From Inia geoffrensis (Eukaryota > Chordata > Mammalia > Artiodactyla > Iniidae): DNA of 64,000 bases. The stretch is taken from positions 83,259,501 to 83,323,500 of the forward strand of contig CM070903.1 of NCBI GenBank assembly GCA_036417435.1. The letters are read 5' to 3'. Below, one piece after another: positions 49,498 through 63,190 of this stretch. The notes beneath the pieces are model-generated. The model saw only the letters and a program-made list of their open reading frames with translations, ran no database searches and had not been told where the DNA came from. Each line of letters starts with the position of its first letter. The stretch's first letter is position 1. The position numbers and the translations under genes are program-made.

Positions 49498-50299
49498 CTT
49501 TTTTTTTTTTTTTAACATCTTTATTGGGGTATAATTGCTTTACAATGGTGTGTCAGTTTCTGCTTTATAACAAAGTGAATCAGTTATACATATACACACG
49601 TTCGCAAATCTCTTCCCTCTTGCGTCTCCCTCCCTCCCACCCTCCCTATCCCACCCCTCCAGGCGGTCACAAAGCACCGAGCCGATATCCCTGTGCCAAG
49701 CGGCTGCTTCCCACTAGCTATCTACCTTACGTTTGTTAGTATATATATGTCCATGCCCCTCCCTCGCCCTGTCACAGCTCACCTCTCCCCCTCCCCATAT
49801 CCTCAAGTCCGTTCTCCAGTAGGTCTGTGTCTTTATTCCTGTCTTACCCCTAGATTCTTCATAACATTTTTTTCTTAAATTCCATATATATGTGTTAGCA
49901 TACGGTATTTGTCTTTGTCTTTCTGACATACTTCACTCTGTATGACAGACTCGAGGTCTATCCACCTCATTACAAATAGCTCAATTTCGTTTCTTTTTAT
50001 GGCTCAGTAATATTCCATTGTGTATATGTGCCACATCTTCTTTATCCATTCATCTGACGATGGGCACTTAGGTTGTTTCCATCTCCGGGCTATTGTAAAT
50101 AGAGCTGCGATGAACATTTTGGTACATGACTCTTTTTGAATTTTGGTTTTCTCAGGGTATATGCCCAGTAGTGGGATTGCTGGGTCATATGGTAGTTCTA
50201 TTTTTAGTTTTTTAAGGAACCTCCATACTGTTCTCCACAGTGGCTGAAGCAATTCACATTCCCACCAGCAGTGCAAGAGGGTTCCCTTTTCTCCACATA
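49498..50299 (-). mobile_element. Young cetacean-type L1 3' end, minus strand
   Basis: A T tract, TAACATCTTTATTGGGGTAT (the L1 3' terminus), a pyrimidine-rich 3'UTR, then the ORF2 C terminus. The minus-strand frame 50004-50276 shows typical ORF2 residues (CTKMFIAALFTIARRWKQPK) with little decay. 5'-truncated at about 800 bases. Confidence 0.9.
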
Positions 50300-50474
50300 T
50301 ATTTACCTGTGTAGTTACCCTTTAACAGTGTTCTTTATTCCTTCATGTGGATTTGAGTTACTGTCTACTGTCTTTTCGTTTCATCCTGAAGGATTTCTTG
50401 TAGGGCAGATCTTCTAGCAACAAATTCAATTTTTATTTATCTGAAAATGTCTTAATTTGCCTTCATTTTTTAAA

Positions 50475-50801
50475 ATAAATTTTTATTTATTTTTTTATTT
50501 TGGGCTGTGTTGGGTCTTCGTTGCTGCATGTGGGCTTTCTAGTTGTGGTGAGCGGGGGCTACTCTTCACTGTGGTGCGCAGGCTTCTCATTGTGGTGGTT
50601 TCTCTTGTTGTGGAGCATGGACTCTAGGCTCGCGGGTGTCAGTAGTTGTGGCTCACGGGCTCTAGAGTGTAGGCTCAGTAGTTGTGGTGCACGGGCTTAA
50701 TTGCTCCATGGCATGTGGGAATCTTCCCGGACCAGGGCTCGAACCTGTGTCCCCTGCATCGGCAGGCAGATTCTTAACAACTGCGCCACCAGGGAAGTCC
50801 C
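50475..50801 (-). mobile_element. CHR-1-type SINE, minus strand
   Basis: Complete reversed copy between related flanks (AATTTGCCTTC / AATTTGCTTTT) that form a diverged TSD. Confidence 0.9.
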
Positions 50802-50917
50802 AATTTGCTTTTATTTTTAAAGACTAGTTTTGCTGGTTGTAGAATTCTTGGTTGACAGTACTTTTCTTTCAGTACTTTGAATGTGTCATCCCACTGGCAC
50901 TGGTCTCCCTGGTTTCT

Positions 50918-51250
50918 TTTTTTTTTTTTTAATTAATTAATTTATTTATTTTTGGCTGTGTTGGGTCTTTGTTGCTGCATGTGGGGTCTACTCTTCCTTG
51001 TGGTGCGCAGGCTTCTTATTGTGGTGGCTTCTCTTGTTGCAGAGCACGGGCTCTAGGTGCATGGGGTTCAGTAGCTGTGGCATGTGGGCTCAGTAGTCGT
51101 GGCTAGCGGGCTCTAGAGTGCAGACTCAGTAGTTATGGCACATGGGCTTTGTTGCTCCGTGGCATGTGGGATCTTCCCAGACCAGGGCTCGAACCCAAGT
51201 CCCCTGCATTGACAGGTGGATTCTTAACCACTGTGCCATGAGGGAAGCCC
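50918..51250 (-). mobile_element. CHR-1-type SINE, minus strand
   Basis: Second reversed copy 117 bases further on, with a diverged 14-base TSD (TCTCCCTGGTTTCT / TCTCCATGTTTTCT at 50904-50917 and 51251-51264). Confidence 0.9.
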
Positions 51251-51767
51251 TCTCCATGTTTTCTGATGAGAAATTTGCTGTCAATCTTATTGGAAATATT
51301 CCTTAAAAATATCATTTTAAATGGTTGCATAATTTTTCATCTTATAGATTTATCATAATTTATTTAACCATTTCCCTATGTTGTTTTAATTTTTTATAAA
51401 ACTTATAAATAAAGACACATATCCTAAGTGTTCCTTTTTCTGTGTTCCTAATACCATGACCTGCACACTGAGTGCAGATCTAAGTTATAAGCAATAGTAA
51501 GTCAGGGGATAGGGATGACCACTGGTGGGAAAAATGGTGATCAACTGCTAGGAAAGCCACATGTGAGAGAGGCTCAAACATTCCAGGTATTTTGGAGCTG
51601 TTGGCATCACAATTTGGGCAAATGGCAGTCTGTATTTAAGTACCCTCCTCCTCCCATCCTTATACCTGGAAAATGACTAACAGAGCTTTGGCTACTTTTA
51701 AGGCCAAGAGAGGCATGTGATTAAGGTCTCAATCTCACCCTCTCATCTGGACTGAGGTTGCTGCCTG

Positions 51768-51880
51768 ACTTTCTTCCTTTCTTCCTCCCTTCCTTTCTTC
51801 CTCGCTTCCTTTCTTCCTTTCTTCCTTGCTTTCTTTTTCTTTCTTTCTTTCTTTCTCTCTCTTCCTTCCTTCCTTCCTTC

Positions 51881-51936
<56 letters not shown>

Positions 51937-51960
51937 TCTCTCTCTCTCTCTCTTCCTTTC

Positions 51961-52020
<60 letters not shown>

Positions 52021-52021
52021 A
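51768..52021. repeat. CTTT/CCTT tetranucleotide microsatellite, about 250 bp
   Basis: Pyrimidine-only strand made of CTTT, CCTT and CTCT units, with pure CTTT blocks near 51880-51930 and 51965-52020. The KE/RK- and FL-rich frames over it are artefacts. It lies in intron 3 beside an L1M and probably started in that element's tail or flank. Confidence 0.97.
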
Positions 52022-52975
52022 CTCTTTTTATAATAGCTTCATTGAGATACAATTCATATACCATATAATTCACTCATTTAAAGTGTACAGTCCAGCGGTA
52101 TATTAGTATATTCACAGAGTTATGCACATTACCACAGTTGATTTTAGGATATTTCATCACCCTCAAAAGAAACTTCACACCTTTTAGGAGTAAACCATCA
52201 TTTCCCTCTCCCCCAGTCCTAGCAATTACTAATCTACTTTCTGTCTGTATGGATTTGCCTATTCTAGACACTTCATGTAAATGAAAACATACAATATGTT
52301 GTCTTTTGTGTCTCCTTTTTCCACTTAGCATTGTTTTCAAGGTTCACCTGTGTTGTAACATGTCATTAGTATTTTATTCCTTTCCATGGGTGAATATTTC
52401 TTTTTATGGATATACCACGTTTTCTTTATTCATTCATTACTTGATGGACATTTGAATTGTTTCTTCTTTCTTGGATTTATGAACAATGATGCTATGAAAA
52501 TTTTTGCACAAGTGTTTTTTGTGGGCATGTTTTCATTTCTTTTGGGTATATACAGAGGAGTGGAATTGCTGGGTCGTATGGTAACTCTATGGTTAACCTT
52601 TGAGAAACTGCCAAATTGTTTTCCAAAGTGACTGCATCATTTTACGTTCCCACCAGCAATGTATGAGGGTTTTGTATGCTCCACATACTCTCTAAAACTT
52701 GTTATTGTACGTCTTTTTTATTATAGCCATCATAGTGGGTATGAAGTGATATCTTGTAGTTTTGATTTGCATTTCCCTGACGGCTAATGATATTGAGCAT
52801 CTTTTCATGTGCTTATTGGCCATTTGTATCTTTTTGGAGTAATGTCTATTCAGATGTTTTGCCCATTTGAATTGGATCATTTGTCTTTTTATTATTTAGT
52901 TGTAAAAGTTCTTTATATATTCCACATATATTATTAGCAAATATTTTTTCCCATTCTGTGAATAATAGAGTCAGA
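52022..52975 (-). mobile_element. L1M 3' end, minus strand
   Basis: TTCATTGAGATACAATTCAT, TAAAGTGTACAGTCCAGCGG, GGAATTGCTGGGTCGTATGG and TGATTTGCATTTCCCTGACG are the reversed L1M 3'UTR and ORF2 end. Confidence 0.85.
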
Positions 52976-53209
52976 GAAGAATTGTGTAAGAAGCTGGGAT
53001 GTGTTTCAACATGAAGACTTAGGGATGGCACAGCTCTATTTATGCTATTAATTAAAGGAGAAGGTGTGCACTAATTTTCTCTGTAGAAACTCTCACTGAA
53101 TTCTATGCAGCAATGTTTTTGAGGGTGTGAGAAACCCAGTGGAATGCTTGCCTTGACTCTGAATATATCATCTCATTCTAATGACCTTTATGCCTTCAAT
53201 CTTCGATAG

Positions 53210-53879
<670 letters not shown>

Positions 53880-54055
53880 TAATGAGGCCTTGGGCCATAC
53901 ACTTTACCTCTCTGTGCCTTAGTTTCCTCATAAATGTTTATGACAATAGCACTTACCATTTGGTGGTGTGGTGAAGATTAGATACCTTAATGCATACAAT
54001 GTGTTTAGAACAGTACTAGACATGGTAAAAAGTGTTAGCTATATGTTATTATTCC
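53880..54055 (+). mobile_element. MIR SINE, plus strand
   Basis: ACTTTACCTCTCTGTGCCTT, AGTTTCCTCATAAATG and AGTACTAGACATGGTAAAAA follow sense MIR. Confidence 0.8.
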
Positions 54056-54129
54056 CATATCTGACTTTAGTGAAAGAGGAGGATTGAGTGAAAGTAAGAT
54101 GAGGATCTTGGTAATAGACTATATCCCAA

Positions 54130-54215
54130 AGAATGGACAATAAAAAGAGCACAATCTTTAGAATCAAAGACCTGAGCTTGAATCCCAGCTGTACCACATA
54201 TAAACAATATGCCTT
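54130..54215 (+). mobile_element. MIR SINE 5' half, plus strand
   Basis: TTTAGAATCAAAGACCTGAG, CTTGAATCCCAGCTGTACCA is the tRNA-related head and start of the MIR core. Confidence 0.7.
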
Positions 54216-54224
54216 GTACAAATT

Positions 54225-55865
54225 AATTTTTATTCACTCATGCAGCAGCTGCTTAATTTTTTCTCATGTGCTGGGCCCTGTTGTAGGCAGTGGGCCTATA
54301 GAGGTAAATCAAACCTACAAAAACTCCTGCCCTTATGGAGATTATATACAGAAAACAATAACAATAATTATCAATTCAAAAATGCACAGTGTTTTCCACA
54401 TCTTTGAAATCAGGACGCCTCTTACATTCATTGTGAGTTGTGGTTTGATTGGCTGTGTTTTTCTTCCCTTGTTTCTGTGGGTCAGGAATTTGGGAACAGC
54501 TTAGTTGGGTTCTAGCTCAAGGTTTCTCATGAAGTTGCAGTCAAGATACTGACTGGGGCCATAGTCATCTGAAAACTTGACTGGGGCTGGAGGATCTACT
54601 TCCAAGATCTACTTCCAACATGGCGCACTCACATGGATGGCTGCTGCTGACTGTTGGCAGGAGGCTTCATTTCCTCTCCACACGGACCTCTCTCTAGAGC
54701 TGCCTGCATATCCTCACAGCATGGAAGCTGGCTTCCTCTAGAGTGAGTGACCCAAGAGAGAGCAAGGCAAAGACTGCAATGTCTTTTATGACCTAGCTTT
54801 GGAGTCACATGCCATCTTTTCTGAACTATTCTATTGATTATACAAGTCTTCCCTATCCAGCTTGGGAGGGGAACTTGAATACCTAGAGGTCAAACACATG
54901 GCAGGTCACTTTGGAGACCAGCTACCACACTGTATACTCTTCTTAAACTCCATGCCTACCTATTATGTAAGTAGTATACATGGTAGGTTAGGTGGAGATC
55001 AGTGCTAAGGAGAAAACATAAAGCAGAAAGGGGAAATGTAAAATGATAGGGCTGGGGGTTGGGTAATATTTTAGGTAGGATAGTTGGGAAAGGCTTTCCT
55101 ACAAAATGAATGTGAGTGAATACCTGAAGGATGGAGGAAGCTTGTTATGCCAATATCTGGAGGAAGCTATTCCACACAGAGAAAATAGCAGATACCAAGC
55201 CCTGAGGTAGGGGCATACTTGGGAAATTTCAAAGAACAGCAAGAAGGTCAATGAAGCTAGAGTAAGATGAGTAAGGGGAAGAGTAGTAGGGGGTGACGTC
55301 ACATCAGGTAGGGCCTTGAAGATTATAGAGAGAACTTTGGCTTTTCTTCTGAATGAGGTAGAAAGGCATTAGAGTGCTTTGAGCAGAAAACTAACAAACA
55401 TGCTGTCACTTATGTTTTTTAAACGATCACCCTGGCTACTGAAAATATATTAACTGGAGGTAAGGCCAGCAATAGGAAGACTGATTAGAAGCCTGCTTTA
55501 ATAATCCAAGGGAGCCATGACGGGAGGTTAGACCTGAGTGGTAACAATGTAAATGGTGAGACATGGTCAAATTCTGGATGTATTTTGAGCCAACAGGATT
55601 TTGTGACAGATCAAATGTGAGAGGTGAGGGAAAGGGGAGAGAAAATGATGATTCTAATGGCCTCAGCAGTTGGAAGGATGGTGCCATTACTGAGAAAAGG
55701 GGAATTCTGCTGGTAGAGCAGGTTGTAGGGAGGAATCACAAGAGCTAAGTTTTGGACATGTTAAGGTTTGACATCCAACTTGAGGTGTCAGGTAGACAGT
55801 TGGATAGACTGGCCTGAAATTTAGAAGGGAGATTGTCTGAACTTCTCTCAGTCTTCATTTTCTCA
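54225..55865 (-). mobile_element. Ancient LINE (L2-type), minus strand, split by an LTR-like repeat
   Basis: The 3' end (ATGTGCTGGGCCCTGTTGTA) lies at 54225-54375. The element appears to resume at about 54985 (AGTGCTAAGGAGAAAACATA, GGGCCTTGAAGATTATAGAG, AACGATCACCCTGGCTACTG) and runs to 55865, in the same order as the copy at 15400-16585. The middle part (about 54400-54940) is a different, LTR-like repeat that I could not name. Confidence 0.55.
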
Positions 55866-55964
55866 TCAGTAAAACAACCACATAGTTGTGTAAGGAATAA
55901 TGAAATTACATGACTTGCTTCTGGTATAGTACCTGTCACAGAGGAGACATTTTATAAATGGTAA

Positions 55965-56385
55965 CTGTGGTAGGCATAATAATGCCTCTCTCCAAGATGT
56001 CCATGTCCTAATACTTAGAACCTGTGAATATATTACCTTACATTCAAAAGGGACCTTGCAGGTGTGATGAAATTAAGGATCTCAAGATGGGAGATTATTC
56101 TAGATTGTCTAGGTAGGTCCAATTTATCACAAGCGTCCTTAGAAGAGGAAGGCAGGAGGGAGAGAAGATGATACACAGCTGGCTTTGAAGATGGAGGAAG
56201 AGAAGAAATGTAGGCAGCCTCTAGAGGCTAGAAAAGCCCAGGAACAGATTTCTCTCTCAGAGCCTCCAGAAGGAGCACAATTCTGCTGACCTCTTAGATT
56301 TCTGTCTCCTAAACTAAGATAATAAATGTGTGCTGTTTTAAGATGCAATGTTTGTGGTAATCTGTACAGGAAACTAATACAGTAG
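55965..56385 (+). mobile_element. MaLR (MLT1-type) LTR, plus strand
   Basis: CCAAGATGTCCATGTCCTAA, ACCTTGCAGGTGTGATGAAA, GGATCTCAAGATGGGAGAT and the end GTACAGGAAACTAATACAG are the canonical sense order. A 163-codon minus-strand frame overlapping it is spurious. Confidence 0.85.
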
Positions 56386-57836
56386 CCATTAATCATGATG
56401 ATATTAAGACTCTTGTTTCTGGAAAACTTTTTTCTAAGAAGGGATGCTAAAAAATTGTTACTGAAAGTTGAAGATTCCCTACTGATGTTAATGAAGAAAA
56501 ATACCAGCTCTATAGGCACTGCCCCCATAGGAAATAAATAAGTAAATAAATTTAGGTTAAATGAATAAATAGCTAACCTTTTCTGCTCTTCTGAAAACCA
56601 TAAGAGAGATAATTCTGGAAAGTGGAACAATTACAACCACCCCTGCTTCTCCACAATTCCCTTAAAATGACACCTGAAAACAACTGAATCTTTAGCAGTA
56701 ACCACAAAACACATGCTTGGGCACGATGCAGTTCATTCCCTGACGTTCTCTGTCCAATCAAATGATGAAAACTACAGTGCCCTGATGTTCCTTCTGCTGT
56801 TATTTTCTAGGTCCCGTCTTTCTTTTTCACTGAACAGCATAGAAAGCCTCTTCTGTATTCTCATAGAGGTTTTTCTTAGCCCCATCGTTACTTTATGATC
56901 TTTCCCAGGACAGGGATGCCCTCAGACTCTAGTTTTTGGTGAGGTACCTCTTGCCACCCAGCGTACTGGGGCAGAAGCTGCGAATGGCATCTTTATCCTG
57001 CCAGTCTTTCAGATTTAGTTAGGTCCATGTGGGCTTTCTCTGTACTTGAACAAGATGTTAAGGGTGAGTTTTAATACCCAGGGCTCCCAGTCAGCAATAA
57101 TAAATATCAGCAAATATTATTTCATGACTAAGACAAACAGACCAAAAAAAAAAAAAAACACCTATGAAAATATTCCGTGTCATTAGAAAAATGAAACATA
57201 AATGTGAGTCTGTTGAAACAGATTAAAGGCAACAAAAATCTTAGAAAACTCACAATATTCTAAATTAGAAAAGAAAATATTTTATTTATTAAATAAGAAC
57301 ACGCTCTTTAAAATCAAAACATTAGCCAAAATAACTTTGAAGCAATTAAAAAAAAGATGCGCTAGAACAGACTACTGAATCAGCAACATAGAGGATAGAG
57401 ACACGTTTATAGAATTCAGAAGAATTTCTAAAAAAATTACAGAAAATGTAAATGAAGGCAGCAGACATGAGAGGTCTATAATAGAGGCCTCTGCTATGAA
57501 TAATAAAAGCTCCCAGAGCACAAAGCGAAAAGGGGAGAAGCAATAACCATAGGAAAAAATAGAAGAATCTCTTCAGATACATAAAAGAATCAGAGATTAT
57601 ATTTTAGTAAGCACCTCATTTTCCTGGAAAAACTGATGAGATGTCAATGCCTTGTATTTTGATAAAGATTTTAAATTTCCAGGAAATAGACTCCTGCAAG
57701 CTTCCAAAGGATAAAAACAAAACACAACAAAAGGTTACTCTTGAAACAGCTAAAATCACTCCAGCCACAAATAAATTCTCAACGTATGGAACATTTGTAT
57801 ACTAAGATGCTATACAGTCTTAAATGTGGTCTAAAT
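56386..57836. other. Intron 4 stretch, nothing recognised
   Basis: AT-rich, with A runs near 57145; I see no exon and no nameable transposon. Confidence 0.4.
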
Positions 57837-58380
57837 CAGGAGTTCTTAAAGTGCAGCTCAGGAACTCCTAGGTGTACCTAAGACTATTGTGTATGGGGGT
57901 GCAGGGAGTGGGGGGGGTCCATGGAGTCAGAACTATTTTCATAATAATAAGATATCGCTTGCCTTTTCCACTCTCATTCTCTCACAAATATACAGCAGAA
58001 TTTTCCAGAGATTATTGTATGCCATGTGGTATCAAAAGAGATTGAATGCAGAAGCAGAAATGAGAATCCAACTGTCTCCTATTAAGCCAGACATTAAAGA
58101 AATTTGCAAAAATATAAAACAACACTCTTCTCACTAAATTTAAAAAATTTTGAAAATAGAGTTATTTTGCATAAAAATTTATTTATGTTAATATGTAATA
58201 GGTTTATCATGGTTATTTTAAAGTGATTTAATAAAGATACATTTTTAAAGTTCTCAGTTATAATTTCTAATATAGTAAATATTAATAGAAATAACCCATA
58301 TAAAAAAAAGCTCTTTGGCGTATTCCATAATTTTTAAGAGTGCAAAGGGGTCCCAAGACTAAAAAATTTGAGAACTGCTA
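57837..58380. mobile_element. hAT-Charlie DNA transposon fossil
   Basis: Ends CAGGAGTTCTTAAAGTGCAG and AAAAAATTTGAGAACTGCTA are inverted-repeat termini, with the interior typical of a Charlie-group element (CAGAACTATTTTCATAATAA; AAAGGGGTCCCAAGAC). No transposase remains. Confidence 0.75.
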
Positions 58381-58392
58381 ATCAATACACTT

Positions 58393-58753
58393 TAAAAAAA
58401 ATAAATTATTTTATTTTATTTTATTTATTTTTGGGTGCGTTGGGTCTTCGTTGCTGTGTGTGGGATTTTCTCTAGTTGCAGCGAGCAGGAGCTACTCTTA
58501 GTTGTGGTGTGCGGGTTTCTCATTGCGGTGGCTTCTGTTGTTGCAGAGCACAGGCTTTAGGTGCGCAGGCTCAGTAGTTGTGGCTCACGGGCTCAGTAGT
58601 AGTGGCTCTCGGGCTCTAGAGCACAGGTTCAATAGTTGTGGCTCAGGAGCTTAGTTCCTCTGTGGCATGTGGGATCTTCCCGGAGCAGAGCTCGAACCCT
58701 TGTCCCCTGCATTGGCAGGCGGATTCTTATCCACTGTACCACCAGGGAAGCCC
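58393..58753 (-). mobile_element. CHR-1-type SINE beside the hAT element
   Basis: Complete reversed long form with a perfect 10-base TSD, CAATACACTT, at 58383-58392 and 58754-58763; tail made of TTTTA units. Confidence 0.95.
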
Positions 58754-59545
58754 CAATACACTTATGTTTTGATACAGAAACCACAATACGAAACTGTGCA
58801 CACATGGTCCAAATTAGAAAATAATCAGTCTATATTATTACTAATATATAATTACTAGTGTAGAATTTATACAGTTACTAATATATAATTTAGACTAAAG
58901 TCTAAAATGGCTTTTCCCCCCTTTAAATGGGGAGATGTTATCATTCTTTAGAGCATGAAAAGGGAGTTAAAAACTAAATTTCTTGTCTTCAATAAATTAG
59001 ATTAGAAATTGCTTTAATTTACGGTGGTATGATAAGTACACTTTTAAGAATGTGAACTATTTTAAGTACCTAATGCAGAATTCATAAGAGGATGCTTACA
59101 ATCAGCCCAACATACTCCAGAAATTCAAAGCACATGAGAGGGTTAATTCTGCAAAAGACAAAATAGAAAGGAAGCAAACCAGCATAAAATATAGGGGGAA
59201 ATCATAATAGTATGAAATGAGTCTGTAAATTCTAAGGTTTATAGAAATTAAAGCATGTGGGGGAATATTGAGGAATTGTGTGTTCCTGCTTTCAGTATTA
59301 AGCCTGAAAGGCAAGAATATCTTGGAGGAAATCAGGAAGGAATCTGGCTTCTTTGACAAAAAGAAATAAAGTGAACTAGGATTCACCTTTTTCAAAGCAC
59401 TGCTGCTTATAGAAATATCACTATTTTTAACATGATGAAGAAAAGAGGTAAAAATAGTAAGAATATGATAGATTTTGATTTGCATAGAGAAGGTCACAGT
59501 GAATTAGAAGAAAGCTAACATTGGAATCATACACCTATCTTTTTA

Positions 59546-59575
59546 TTTTATTTTATTTTTTAACATCTTTGTTGG
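59546..59575 (-). mobile_element. 30-bp tail-only L1 insertion
   Basis: A perfect 15-base TSD, ACACCTATCTTTTTA, at 59531-59545 and 59576-59590 flanks only 30 bases: TTTTA-type tail units plus TAACATCTTTGTTGG. The latter matches the last 14-15 bases of the young L1 seen at 49510 with one mismatch. Confidence 0.85.
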
Positions 59576-59590
59576 ACACCTATCTTTTTA

Positions 59591-61229
59591 AGTAGTCTGT
59601 ACAATTTTAAGGGGACTTTAAAATGGCATCTGGAAAGGGTTCCATGTAGAAATTTTTTTCTAAAGCTTGGAAAAGAAGCCACAAAGAAAATTGGAAAGAA
59701 TTGAGATTACCTGGCTTGGAGAAGTCTCAACTTCAGTTGCCCCAGTCTCTTTATAGTAGATCTAGGCAGGGCTTTTATTAGATTGGACAGTGGTTATTGT
59801 CTACACTCAGAGCAGCACAAGAAAGAACAAGTTTAAATCTCAGCATGAGGATTGGGGTTGGATATACAGAGCTGTGTCTTCAGGTCCTTGAAACAGAATA
59901 AAAGTACCTGAAATCTCATTGACTCCGTTAAGAACAGTAGTGGTCCTTCCAACTTTTGTGAAATCCAGGTCAGAAGAAAACATTACAGCTAACGGAATTT
60001 TCAGTTCATCTTGTGGACATCTCATGTTTCCCCTGCTCAGTTGCCCCAAAGATCCTTTTAGGACCCAGGTTTTCATATTCCATTCCGTGTCCCTTTGGGC
60101 CTCTTAACCTAGAGAGTCTGATTCACTCACCCCTCACTCAAGTGATTTTGTATAGAGGAGACTTCACCCTTGAAGCCACTTGCCCACCCCCCACTGCCCT
60201 CCTCACCCCAGGCGGAGATCTGGAAGCCTGTTTTCAAAGGCATTTCCAGAAAACTGCCCAAATATTGCTGTTACAGCGTGACCCCTGCCCAAAATCATTG
60301 AATTGTCTATCTGATTAAGAAAAGCCATTGGTAGCTCTCTGAAGCACTAATAAGAACTGGGAATGGAGGGTTTGTCTCAGAGATGGCAACCACCCAACAC
60401 TCTGTAAGAGCAGCAAAGACCATGGAGTTGTTGCCAGCAAGACTGACTTGGTGATTGCTCTTCAGAAGCCCAGATGGTGCTGGTAAACAAGCAAGCAATG
60501 TGTCGCTGTCTCTCTCCTGACCCTATGGTGAGGGAAGCTTATATCCCTTAACCTCCTGCTTCAGAGTGTGCAGATCCAATTACGTATTTATGCCTGCTGG
60601 AGAACGTGGGAGTAATGCAAACCCTCATCAAACTTCTGTAACCCCCTAGAGCTTCCAGTCTATACCAGAGGCTGCCAGTGTCACTAGTGGATGGTAGATG
60701 CTCTTGGCACCACCGCCACCAGACACTAGATGTCACCACCTGTGAAGTGAGATTTACGCTGTTGCTGTTCCTTAGTGTTACTCACTCCAGCTAAAAACCC
60801 TCAAATGAGTGCTCAGTTTGCCAAGCTTGGGATCATGGGACACACCCTAGTGCCAGGTCTGAAGGAACAATTGTCTGATCATCTCTGTTTCTTTTTTAAC
60901 TTCCTTTTTAGCTCCAAAGCTCATACATTAGCAATTCCACAAACTAAGGGAGGTTCGAGATGCTGGGTAACCAAAAAATGGCAGAGGTCCACCCCACTTT
61001 TCCTGTGAAATTTTGATTATAACTTATGTGATATCAACTTAATAATGCTTTTCCCCTGTCTATCCAACTATATTTGTGTTTGAGGACTCAGTTCGTAATC
61101 ATTGGCAGCCCTTGGTGTATGCTAGTATAAGAACAGATAGTATTGCTATTGCTGTGCTGCTACTATCTCTGTTGTTTTTTATCTCTATTGTTATCAAACA
61201 ATAAATCCTCATTATTATATAGAGATTTA
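59591..61229. other. Distal intron 4, nothing recognised
   Basis: Slightly richer in G+C around 60000-60750. I see neither an exon with EHHADH homology nor a repeat I can name. Confidence 0.4.
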
Positions 61230-61445
61230 TAGTTCATAAAGTACTTCTAATAGAGATTTATGGAATAGAAGGAAAATGTATTATTTTCACTTAATACTCA
61301 GAATTACCAAGGTAAGCATAATTATTGCCATTTACCAACGAAGAAATTGTGGTCCTAGTACAATTCACACAAATAGTGCAAGGTAGAGCTGGAACTTGAA
61401 TCCAAATTTTCCGATTACCTCTGCAGTAATCTTTCCACTGTAACA
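61230..61445 (-). mobile_element. MIR SINE just upstream of exon 5
   Basis: ATTGCCATTTACCAACGAAG, GGTAGAGCTGGAACTTGAAT and CTGCAGTAATCTTTCCACTG follow antisense MIR; it ends about 135 bases before exon 5. Confidence 0.8.
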
Positions 61446-61553
61446 GTCAGCGTGGTGCTTGTTTATTTAGTAACAGATGTTTATACCCAGGACAAGTGAA
61501 TTTTCCTACTAGAGAGAGTGATGTTTTTGGTTTAATCTCACATTGTTCTTTGA

Positions 61554-63190
<1,637 letters not shown>

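Larger units (their letters stand above)
48930..51360 (-). mobile_element. Old L1M in intron 3, minus strand, split three times
   Basis: Antisense L1 segments (GGTGGTTGCCCTGGGGATTA, GATTTCTTGTAGGGCAGATC, TTCTTGGTTGACAGTACTTT, GTTTTCTGATGAGAAATTTG) are in consistent order at 49050-49490, 50300-50470, 50802-50917 and 51251-51360, separated by a younger L1 and two SINEs. Confidence 0.7.

Noticed and set aside
50004..50276. Reverse-transcriptase-like frame, candidate gene
   Set aside because: It is the C-terminal end of L1 ORF2 in a 5'-truncated insertion and cannot be functional.
51735..52073. Lys/Glu/Arg-rich and Phe/Leu-rich frames of about 80-112 codons
   Set aside because: Translation of the tetranucleotide microsatellite, not genes.
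56139..56630. 163-codon minus-strand frame
   Set aside because: Lies largely in a MaLR LTR and AT-rich flank; no family resemblance.
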